Origin: Doryteuthis pealeii
Lineage: Eukaryota; Mollusca; Cephalopoda; Myopsida; Loliginidae
DNA length: 64,000 bases
Assembly (NCBI GenBank): GCA_023376005.1
Contig: CM042145.1
Location: forward strand, 92,989,550-93,053,549
Direction of reading: 5' to 3'
The translations under genes and the position numbers were made by a program. Below, one piece after another: positions 1 through 11,300 of this stretch (its first letter is position 1; each line of letters starts with the position of its first letter). Below the pieces are notes generated by a model, which saw only the letters and a list, made by a program, of their open reading frames with translations, was not told where the DNA came from and made no database searches.

Positions 1-185
1 AAAGCTGGTTTAAATTCAGTTTTCCTTTTAGACTGTTTGCCTATGGCTAAAGAACAGTCTGCCCTAATATTTACCCATAGTTAGAAAGGGGGGGGGCAAT
101 GGATTCATACCTTTTCCAAGGACTTTAGTGCAAAGCAAAATGCAAACTGTTGTCCAGGATTTGAACTCTGGTTTCTGATTTGAAT
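1..185 (-). mobile_element. SINE family B, copy 1 (cut by window start)
   Basis: It has the family core (cagttttccttttagactg, tttacccatag, ggattcataccttt, aaatgcaaac) and ends with the tRNA B-box complement ggatttgaactctggt. The head is therefore on the - strand. Confidence 0.8.
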
Positions 186-1120
186 AAATAAATGTTATGC
201 TAAGCACTTGAGTTTATAATGTATGGCCTGATGTCCCCTTTTTTGTAGTAGGCATATATAAGTTTCTTAAATGCAGTTTTCATTTATTTTTTCGATAAAC
301 TTCTAATCCAAACTTTTTGTCTTCAGACAAATGTAATTTAAAAAAATATAGAATTAGCAGGACCTGTGGATATACCACAGTATGATAATTTAATTATTAT
401 GACGTTTTATATGTTTACTTAAGAGCAAAATAGTTCAATATGTAAAAAGTATAATAATCTTGATTTAACTCTATCAGTTTTTTTTCTTTTCTTCTTTTCA
501 TTATATTCTATTGAAACAGATTAGTGTTATTGTTTCCATATGCTCACCCCCTCTATCTTCCCCTAATTTATTTCTTATATTTTTTCTGTGTAGCATGTCC
601 CTTTTCTTCCTATTCTTTCTTTATAATAAAAATGAAATGGTCCATTATTTAGCTGAGGTGATGACACTCATCAGCAGATAACCAACATCAGATAATCAGG
701 ATTTACACTTTGCATTTTATCTTGGATGATTTGGATGGTCCCATTTTTAACCAGAGGGTGTTGCAAGATGATAATGATTGTACTTTTAAGGAACACTAGT
801 ATTGATATATAGATGATTGCTGACAATCTTGTTGATAGCATTAATGGATGAAATGTTAAAATTTGTGATAAGCAAAATATCAATTGAATTGTCCAATGAA
901 CAGTTATTATAAGAAGATAGATTTAAAAATCTCTTGTGAATAGGTTGACAAAGGATTAGTGTTATTTTAGTAACAAATTAGTTTAGTGATCTGTAAAGAG
1001 GATGAACATTTCTGTTTTTGTCTTTTGTACTTTACTATAATAATCTAAGACCTTTCTAGGTAAGTTATTGTAGTGAAGAGTTGACATACTTTTGTATCAA
1101 AGTATATAAATATGTATTAG

Positions 1121-1330
1121 GTTGGTTTAGCTCAGTCGGTAGAGAACTCTGCTAGGAATTGCAAGGTTCCTGGTTCGATATAGGCCCTCGTCAACTCGGC
1201 ATATGAGTAGCACAGTGATCTGTTGATTGGTGTAGTGCTCTACCTCAGAGGCAAAAACAAACTCTTGGTCTAGTGCTGGTGAAAAGGGGATAGACTGCTT
1301 CACTGTCTGGCTGATACCGACTTTACTTTT
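1121..1330 (+). mobile_element. SINE family A, copy 1
   Basis: tRNA-like A box (tttagctcagtcggtagag) and B box (ggttcgatatagg), then the family body: gagtagcacag, acctcagaggcaaaaacaa, ggtctagtgctggtgaaaag, ctgataccga. It is a degenerate tRNA-derived retroposon, not a tRNA gene. Confidence 0.88.
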
Positions 1331-1689
1331 TTAAATTTTTTTATTACTTATATAAATGTGTACTGGTCCAAAGTAGAAGATAGTTTTGCATATTTATTTT
1401 GTATTGTGTACAGCATAATCTGAACAATAAGCTTTTTAAAATCTTCCATGTCTTTGTCTTTACTGTATTTTGGGAATTTAAAAAAAATAATTTTTTTTTT
1501 TAAAATCTTGCATTAATGTTTACTTTCTTTTTCAAGTTCTAATTTGGCAATTTAAATGTGAATGGCTATTTTGTACAAAATGCATATTCCCAAACTAGTT
1601 TCATTTTTCACAGTCCTTTTATTGTATTGTATTCATTTCCCTGTTAAGTCTCATTGATTTGTCTTTAACTATTGTTGAAGATTCTTTTG

Positions 1690-2036
1690 GGAATTTGCCC
1701 TGTTGGTGGGTCTTAGAATATGTTGACTGTAATCCCTTCAGAGGGGTAACCATCCCAAAAAGGGAGTGCACACTAAACTGCATCTGAAGGTGAGGTTCTA
1801 GTTTTGGAGATCTGTGGAGTAGCACTTCATTGTCATTACTCCTCGGTCCACTCTGACTTGGAGTGGTATGTGTCAAATAGATCTTTGAAAATTATTCATT
1901 TTCAATAGGCCCATGTGCAAAAAAAACTTAAGCTACACAAAAAATTTAAATATGAATGTACAATGAATGCATTTCTCTAACCTCTAGGCATAAAATAACA
2001 CTAGATGGGTTGACATGCTGTAAAAAATCAATCAGT
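1690..2036 (+). mobile_element. Repeat family E, copy 1 (3' two thirds)
   Basis: Shows ctaaactgcatctgaaggtg, tggagatctgtggagta, tccactctgacttggagtgg and the tail ggcataaaataacactagat. The 5' part is missing and a second gap lies before the tail. Confidence 0.75.
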
Positions 2037-2734
2037 TTTGGAAATATATTAAAAAAATGTTTTTCTTTTGTTGTAAAATAGGGGGTGTGATAACAAAATC
2101 TTCTAAGTGAATAAGTATTTACTTTGTTTTTGGCATCTGATTTTCTGTGTAAATCATGCACAGTGAATGTGATTTTAGAAAATTGGTATTACTATTGGAA
2201 TATGATTCACAGCTCTTTATTAGCTTAGGGAATTCATCCATTTAATTTTTATTTACTCATATTGACTTTACTTTTATTTACATGAATGTAGCAGTTGAGT
2301 GAACCATTATTATTTTCTATTTGCTGAAGAATGGCTGGATAAGATAATACTTTTAAAAAACAAACATCTGATGCATCTTCAGCATTAGAACTTGAAAATA
2401 TTCAATTTTCTTCATTGAAATCTATTATGCATTAGCAGAGTACCTGTAAACTGAAGAATTCAGTTTCATGGTTTTGATTAAGAGGACAATTTTCAATGAG
2501 GATAATGCTTGACTCCAATAGGGTTGTTTAAATTTTAACTATAAAACCTTGAATTTTTTTTAGTATCAATTCATTATTATTTGTTTTTGATTGTCTTATA
2601 TTTTAATATAGTTAATGATTTATTTACCTGAATCTGATTGAAATGAAATTTATCTTGCCTATAACTAATTTCTAATTTGGCTTTTAATTTTTATCCATAT
2701 TATTTAATTTTGAGGTGGATATTGAGATTTTTGC

Positions 2735-3060
2735 TATACAAGGTGTGTGCTAGACGCCTGCTTTACTTATAGACTCGGCAAGAACTATGTGATTTCTCTT
2801 GGCCAATCACTGGCAGTACTCTGCTGCTGATACAATACTTAAACCAACAGTACTGGCCATAATTACTTTGAACCTTCGTGGACGACGGACATAGGATTAA
2901 ATCACTGGACCTTTAACAATACGCAGGATAGGACTTATTCGCTAACCAAAGGATTCCATAACTCAGGACTTACTTTAAGCCCTTTTCAACTGGCCAAGGA
3001 TGGCATTTAAAAACTTAACAGGTTACAGGCCAAAATTATACAAGATACTTCTTGGTTAAA
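2735..3060. repeat. Unassigned GC-richer segment, possibly an LTR-type remnant
   Basis: This block is richer in GC and CpG than its surroundings (for example ccttcgtggacgacggacat). It ends just before a family B copy. I do not recognise a coding relic; a solo-LTR or other repeat fragment is possible but unproven. Confidence 0.3.
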
Positions 3061-3085
3061 CACCTGAAATTTCCATCATGGTTTT

Positions 3086-3290
3086 TTGAATTCAGCTTTC
3101 CTTTTCCTAGACTGGTTGCCATACCAGGGTTAAAGAGCCTAGTCTGCCCTACTATTTACCCATAGCTGGAGGGAGAATAGTTGGATGTATACCTTTCCCA
3201 AAGTCTTAGTGCTATGAAAAATGCAAGCAGGTTTGTTCTGGATTTGAACTTGGTTCATGGTGTGCATTTCCTATGATGACCATTACATCA
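3086..3290 (-). mobile_element. SINE family B, copy 2
   Basis: Core cctagactggttgccatacc, tttacccatagctggaggga and ggatttgaacttggttca. The tRNA-like head on the - strand ends at gatgaccattacatcac. Confidence 0.85.
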
Positions 3291-4310
3291 CATTTCTATT
3301 TTCTACTAAGCTGAAAACCAAACTACTGGTGCCAGGAAAGATATATCATAGAATTCTATTCATACTCCATGACACAATTGATGCCTTTTTTTATTTTTAT
3401 TAACACATTGCTTGGATATTATTAGATGATGACTATAGCTCTGATGAGTGGCAGGTAGATTAAGATATATTTTATGTGAAAGATTTCAACAAGCTCTAAT
3501 CAACGATATAATGGGTTTAAACTAGCAGTAAAAGCTTTCTGAGTAAAACACAAAATAAGCCTCAATGGTGTTGTTGACTGTCAAACGTGAAATTGAAATT
3601 TTATTTGAACTTTTAATTACATTCTTTAAAATTGATTTTAAGTGTTTTCCCTAGTTTTGATTATGGACATTGTAATTTTCAAGGTTTTTGTTATTCGGTT
3701 TGTAATCTCAAAAATTGAAATCCAATGTATTTATGATATTCTGAATGAAAAAAGTTTGTCCTAATTAACCTATTATGAGATTTGTAGAATGATCCATATT
3801 GGCTTGTATTATAAACATATAGACATACCAATATATGATAAAATAATGATACTCTATTTGTCCATATACCAATTCATCAATACTTATTTTATATATTTTG
3901 CTTAGAATTATATATATATATATATATATATAATACTGAAATTGTTCTCTGTTTGCTTATTTATGATATCCTAGTCAGTGTTTGTATTTTAAAAATCCTA
4001 ATGTTGTATCTTTACTTTTTAAGTGTTAATGGAATTTCGCAAATACATGATCTGGGATTAACTGAATTACTTTTAGAAGAAAATTAGATAGTAATTGTTT
4101 AATCATAAATTTATGAAAAATATCATTTGTTTATATGAAATTAATTTTTTGTTGCTATGTGCTGTTGTTTGCAAGTTTAGTTAACCATCGTTAGTAAGTT
4201 TGATTTTTCCCTACATACTCCACATGTATGGCCTTGTGTCAGATTCCAAGAAGAATTTAGTAAATATCTATGCTTGGTTTAATTTGCCTTTTTAAATCTT
4301 TGATTTGTAA

Positions 4311-4556
4311 AAGTAAAGTCAGCGGAGTGGCCTATTGGCTGGACAGCAAGGGATTTTTTCACTTTTTCACTAGCTCTGGACCCAGGGAGATTATTTTTGC
4401 ATCTGAGGTTGAGAGCCACACTTACCATCAGCACCCTACTTTACTGCACAGATCCAAGCTGTGCTACTGATGTGCTGAGTTGGTGATGGCCAGTATCAAA
4501 CCCAGAACCTTTTTGGTTCCTAGGTGGATGCTCTACCGACTGAGCTAGACTGGCCC
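4311..4556 (-). mobile_element. SINE family A, copy 2
   Basis: Reverse complement of the family: starts gtcagcggagtggcctattg, ends accgactgagctagactggc. It lies 107 bp upstream of CDC27 exon 2. Confidence 0.9.
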
Positions 4557-4663
4557 TTCTAACTAAATCTGCCTTTCTTGCTTGTATTATAGTATATTTT
4601 GTGAGGTAACATTAAAAGCTTGTGTTTTCTCAAACATTAAAAGATTTTTTTATTTTTTTCCAG

Positions 4664-4739
4664 GCTGCTATTTGGGATGCTCTGAACCACTATGCAGTTA
4701 CAGATGCAACCTTTCTTGCTGAAAGGCTTTTTTCCGAAG
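4664..4739 (+). CDS. CDC27: CDC27 coding exon 2 (first in window)
   Basis: Acceptor ttccag before 4664 and donor gtaact at 4740. The 76 nt encode AAIWDALNHYAVTDATFLAE, then RLFSE, plus one base. This is the start of the N-terminal TPR/dimerisation domain and sits after the few residues that exon 1 supplies in vertebrates. Confidence 0.96.
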
Positions 4740-7700
4740 GTAACTACATATTTTATGTTTGTCTCTTTTCTCTATATTTTAAGACTCTTGAGATCATATT
4801 TTTAAAATCACTTTATGAAACCTTTTATTGATGGGTCAAAATCTTATTTTACTAGATTGTCTATGTATTAGTACCAAGTGATTTAATAATTGATCAATTA
4901 GATTTGATATTATTTTGTTTATGAAATCAGTTGCCTGAAAATCAGTCCTTTTTATACACCCCAACCCCCCCCCCAAAAAAAAATAACCTGATCTAATGTT
5001 TTCTCATTCTTTATTTTACTGATTCCTTTATCCACCCTAATCTGGCTGAGGCTGAAGAATACACAGACTTCACTTTTGCAGAGGGGTAAAATCTCTCCAA
5101 TCAGTCCACCTGTTGGCTGAGAGTGGCAACCCGTGTTGCTTAAGGACAGAATCCTGGTGACTAGCAGTCTATGACCTGTAACATTCCACTTTGGCTAGAC
5201 GTTTGGTCGAAATTGGCTGATTATGTCAAGCCCTAGCACCTATATTATTGTTCTGACCCTATTGCCCTTATAGCAAACCTCCAACACTTCTATCATGTGT
5301 ACTAGAAGGAGGTGGCTGCGAGTCTTAGTATTACATTAAACTGCATCTAATGGTGAAATTCCAATTTTGGAGCTCTTTGCCATTACTCCCAGGTCCACTC
5401 TGACCTGGAGTGTTAGTACCTGTTAAAGTCCCATCTATGGGTTAAAAAGATAAAAAAAATAAGTTCTACAAAAATACACCTGTAAAGCAGAACTGTTGTC
5501 TTGCAATTAAATAATTTCTTTAAAATCAAACTATTTACCTCTAAACTATTCCCATATAAATCACATATACCAAAAAAAATATTTGGCATTAATTAACCCA
5601 CAGGGTTTATATGCCGTTAAACAAAACCAAACTTTCTCCATTATCCATGGATTTCTTGAAGGCAATTTGAATTAAAACTTTACTGAATACTGTATTAAAT
5701 ATGTAAATATACTCAAAAAAACTTTGATCGATTTAAAATTTATTTTTTTATTATGCAAACATCACTTTATTAAACAGGAATAGTTACTTGAAACCACATA
5801 ATTGTGTATGAATTAGTAGTATTAGATAGGAACACTTCAAACCTTATAACTGTATGCAAATTATTAGTATTAGATAGGATTCTATTTCTGTCCAGGTCAC
5901 TTACTGTGCTACAAGTACTATGTAACTACCGGTTTCATAGTCAGATCATTGATGACTAAACTGGTAACCCTACAGATTTTGTCTGATGAGGATGGTGGCT
6001 AGACACCCTGCAGGATGAAAAACAATACTTGTTTTGATCCTCTTGTCCCTACGTCTGCTGGATAATCTGCAGCAAACAAGTGTCTGCATGCTTGGGCACC
6101 ACTTGTTTTACTTCCTATTCCGATAATACTCCATCTTTGAATGGATGGAGCCGGTTCAATCCACCCCAGGTGGATGCTGCCACAATAAGCCAACAAATGA
6201 TTATTATAGACAAATAAAAAAGGGCAATTTAATAAGAATAAAAAAGATTGCAATGGAATAATGAAAATATAAATAGTTATGATTACAGTAATACTCTGCA
6301 TTACAGAATTTCACTCTGTAAAATTCACCTTTTATGCAACTTTTCTAACTTAAATTTCTGTTTAGTACATCCAACATTACTTACATCTCAAAAGGATGTA
6401 AAATAAATAAAATACATAAAAATTAACAAAAGATACAAGAAGCTAAAAAGAATTTAAAAGACAATAAAAAGACATTAAAAAATGTATATACAGTACAATG
6501 AAATATTTACATTTAAAAATTGGGAACAAATAATGCCATTATGTCTGGTTTATGTAAAAAAAACACAAAAAAACTGGTTTACGTTATGGCTTTTGAAACC
6601 AATTAATAATGTAGGTGGGGTATAATTGCTTAATCAAACATTTACAAATGAATCCAATTTTGGCATTAAATAACCCATCAGGTGTTGATATGCCATTTAA
6701 TAACCAAATCAAACCTATATAAGAAGAGACTTCAGTTCATAACTGGATAAAACAATCAGCAAATGTCTTTTATTGACTTGACATTTTAATTTGATATAAT
6801 CAGCCATCAAATAAAATGGAAGCTTTTTTATTCCTTTGTGGGATTATCATTAAACACACCTAAAAATATTTGTGCATTTGTTTTTGTCATATTAATACTT
6901 TTAGGATTATTTGTCTGAAGTCAAATAATTACCTTTTAAAAGTTGTTAAAGTTTTTATTATAGCTACTCATTTTGATTAAAATGTAAATATTTTATCTTT
7001 TAGTAAATATTGTAAGTAAAGTTTAATTTTTTTTTTTTTTCATTTTGATTAAAACTTTAACTGGAAATAAAGCGTCATTCAATGAATAAGGTGAATTTAT
7101 GATATGACTTACGTTTCACCCAGGAAAAAGCTTTTTTTCCTTCATTTCTTTATATAATTTCATTTTAAAAAAAACAAAAAAAACATTTTCATGGAAAAAA
7201 CAAGCTTTTGTATTCCTTCAGCATAAAATCTTTGGACTGAATTTTTAGCCATTTATTCATGGTGCTCTTTCATTGTCACTTGAAAATGTTTTATGTATAA
7301 ATCTTTGAGGGTGCCAAACAAGTAGAAATGGAGGGGGCCAGATATGGACTGTAAGGAGGATGTGGCAGTTCCTAACCAAATTTATGGTTTTCACTGTTCT
7401 TGCTAAAGTATGAGACCTTGCATTGTCCTGGTGAAAACTAACACCTGACCTTAGAAAAGGCAAAAGTCATCATGGACAATTTGGTGGGAAATTCCCAGTT
7501 AAGAAATGTTCTCTATTGTAATTCTTCTGTCAACCAAAATGAGTGCATTAACTGAATCCACCATTTCAGGTGGTTCTGCCTAGCCTGTCTTCATCTTGAA
7601 TACTATTTCAATCTACTTTATTTAGCACATTTGAAAACATTTATTGACTAAAACATGCTCTCTGTGCACATCATACATTCTTCTGTAAATTTCACATGGT

Positions 7701-8253
7701 TTGAACTTCTCAACCACCAAAAATTTGACAACAGATCTCTGTTCAAACCTGGAGCACCCACTTTGATCTGTTGTCATTTTTGAATAGTCTTAAAACAAAT
7801 ATTGCAAGATTAAGATATGTTTCAATATATTTGTTTTTTTTCTATGTTTTATTTTATTTTTTTTTTCTAAGAAAATCTTATTTTCTATTTCAGTGGCCAA
7901 TGAAGAATCTTTATATCTTCTAGCAACATGTTACTATCGGGCAGGAAAACCTGTCCAATCTTACCTGCTGTTGCAATCTCGGGGATGTCATACAGCGCAA
8001 TGCAAGTACCTGTTGGCAAAATGCTGCCTCGATACTGATAGGTTAGTAGTCTATTTTTTGTTGGTGGGAATGAATGCTGGGAAATTGTTTTGTTTCTGAA
8101 TGCTTGACATTTTTTTAAGCTGCAATAAACAGGGCTGTGAAGTCGGAAGTAATTAAGGAGTCACTGGAGTTGGGGTCAGAAATACTATACAGACTATGAC
8201 TTTAATTGAATTTACACTTTATATGGCTCTAGTTTAATCTGTAAAGTTATACA

Positions 8254-8304
<51 letters not shown>

Positions 8305-11300
8305 TAAAAAATCATGGTTTTATACTTAAGAATTATATATATATATAAGAGAGTTAGAGTCAAAGGTTTTGTGTTCAAACTTCACAGCCCTGGCAATAAC
8401 TTCAGTCAGATTTTTTTTATTTTGTATCCTCCCCCATTTTCCTGCAACCATTTTTAAGGTTTTTGATGCTGTTTTAAATAGGATTCATTAATTCTTTTGG
8501 ATCCTTAATCCTTGTTTAATGTCCTTACTGATTGTTATGAAACTAATTTGATATTGCTACTTGGCGTTTTATATAGAAGGCCTTATTCATCATGTTGGTA
8601 AATTTAAAAACTGGAGGCTGATAATTTACTTTTGGTTTGACATTTTCCTAGTTTGATTCTGTAATCGACTTAAAAAATTCAGAAAGTTTTAATTTTACAC
8701 TTGGAATAAAACCAAAAAGATTCCTAAATAACATTTTTTAAAAGATTTTTTTTCTTTCTTTTAATGAATTTTGGACCCCAAAAAGTTTTTAATTTATTTA
8801 TTTATTTTATTTTTTAGAATAAATGTAAAATAATTTAGTTAAGTCTGAAGGGTATAAAATGAATATATCTTATTCTTATTTCAATTGAACAAGTTATTCC
8901 AAGTGTAAAAGCAAAACTTTCTTTGAATTTTTTAAAGCCGACTACAGAAGTGAACTAGCAAAATCTCAAACTGGAAGTAAACTATTTCAGCTTCCAGTTT
9001 TTGACTTTAGAATGCCATGTGTTTCTATGAAGGAATTTGGGCTGTTGTCATAAAAAGAACTTGTAATTACATTTTTCCCTTGGCATTCAATCTGATGAAT
9101 ATTTAACTGATTTTATTGTTGTGCTATTTCAAAAGAGTTTCTATTGATTAAAAATATACTTGAGCTGTATAATTAGGATATTAAAGTGTAAAGACAGCAT
9201 TTTAATAGGCTATACCTTCTGTAGGTTTCACATGTTTACTTGGTTAAATTTATATATAAATTTATCTTGAGTGAAAGTTAAAAAGCCTGGACTCTGTAGA
9301 TCTATTTAATAATAGACCTTTTAAGATATTTAGGATTACACTATACCTCTCCTTATTGTGATTTCAGTTTTCAGTTGGTGCTCTATACTTCTGGCCTTGT
9401 GTCAAACTAAGCTTAAATGACTACTATTCAGCCATCTTTCATAACCATAAATCGGATGTATATTGTCTACTATAAAAGCCATATTAATATTTTAAGGAGT
9501 TATTTTCTACCCTACCCAATTTAATTCTGAAAAACTAAAATAATAATGAAATATTAGCAGAATTAATGGTGAGCAAGTTGAGCATGCCTTTACTAATGTC
9601 ATGAGTTTGATCCTCACAGGGATGAAGAAGAGCTCATACATTAGTTGCCTTGAATCATACTAAGCTGAGTTTAGTAAAGTAATATATTATTTTTTGAGGG
9701 TTCAAAATCTAATAAATGGCTATTAGAAGTCCATAGGAAAGCCATATTATACTAAACAATAAAAATGACTATAAAAAGAAATAACTATAAAATTACTTTG
9801 TATATGGAATTATATATTTTTTATGCTTTTTAAAAAAAAAAAATTTTTTGTAAGTTTTCTTTGATTTTATTGTATTTTTTAAGAATAAAAAAAAAGAACT
9901 TGTTGAATATTGTTAATGCTTTTATTAATTTCTAAGCTTATATTTTGGTGAATGCTGAAGATAAGTTGGATTATCTGTTGTCAGTATTTATCCAACAAAA
10001 ATGCATAAGCAGTTGGTTAATACTTTAAGAAGTCTGTTAAAAAAAGCTAATAGTTTCAGGAAAAGACAGATAAGTTAGCATGTCAGGATATTTGTAATAT
10101 TTAGTAGTTAAGAATTTAGTATTCGTTAATAATTTTAATTATGTAATGAAAAAGCAAAATGGAAATTTTATATTGATTAAATTTTTTTCTTCCCTGTAAA
10201 GTTTATGAAATGTTTATGCATACTAATCAGGTTGAATAACCTTTCTTAAAAGCAATCCATTTCTTTCTTTGGCAATTTGATTTTAATGAATTAAAAAAAT
10301 GAATTATTAAATATTTTGTATTGCATTTGCTATATAGGTTATAATAATGAAATTGTGTTCAGTGTCCAGGTGCACCACAACTCATTAAAGATACATGTAT
10401 AGTATATAGAATAATGTACAAATGTCAGGAAAATTAACAGTGTATAGTTATTTTATATGAGAGAGTGTGTGTTTTGTATGGAAGTGAGATATTAGGTATA
10501 GTGATGTCGAATTACAGGAGGTATGGAAGTTTTGAAGGATGCAGGTAGTTTGTTCCATGCTTCAGCAACTCTGAGTTTGAAAAAGTGTTTCTGAAAATCA
10601 TGTTAGCTGTGCTTACAGTCATGTGTTTAAGAACACGAGTTTAAAAAGTTTTCTTAATGTAAAAATAAATAGTTTTGTGCAAAGAAAAAAAAAATCTTTT
10701 CATATTTTCTATCACTTTTATCAAAATATATTTTTCCCTTTTATTGGTTTTTCATTCTTTCTGTTAAAGAATTTATATTTTTTTAATATACATAAATTTA
10801 AATGCAAGTTCTTTGTATGTTTTTATTTATTAACTCTTTGCCTACCAAATCCTCAGGACTCATTCTATTTAAATAAAGTCCTATTATTGTAATCCGAGTC
10901 CTTCTCAATTATAATGAGCTAACCATCAGTTTCTGTACTTTGCTTGGGTGTAGTATGCATAGTGGTTGGAGAGCCACTGTGAGCAGGTTAAAGTAGGCAA
11001 AGAGTTAAGTCTAGTCCAAAGTTTATAATATTTTTACAAATATTTTTATTTATATAAATTCATAGCATTATTATTCAGTCATTAAAGTATTTTCTCTGGT
11101 GTTCGCTGATCTTATACCAATTTTTGATGTGTAAGATTTTTGTTTCATCATAAAGATCCGGTTTTTATTTCTGCTTACCAAACAAAGGGGTGTTTTATAG
11201 AGTTGAGTGAATGTTTGAAAGTGACAAGTTTGGAGAATATGATACATGTAGAGCATCAAAGTGAGGTATCCCCCCCCCCCCCAGTCCATAGTTTCAAAAG

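Noticed and set aside
1121..1192. Possible functional tRNA gene
   Set aside because: A and B boxes are present but the acceptor and anticodon stems do not pair, and the SINE body follows.
7257..7463. Intact transposase gene
   Set aside because: Short frame with altered catalytic residues and broken flanking frames; kept only as a pseudogene.
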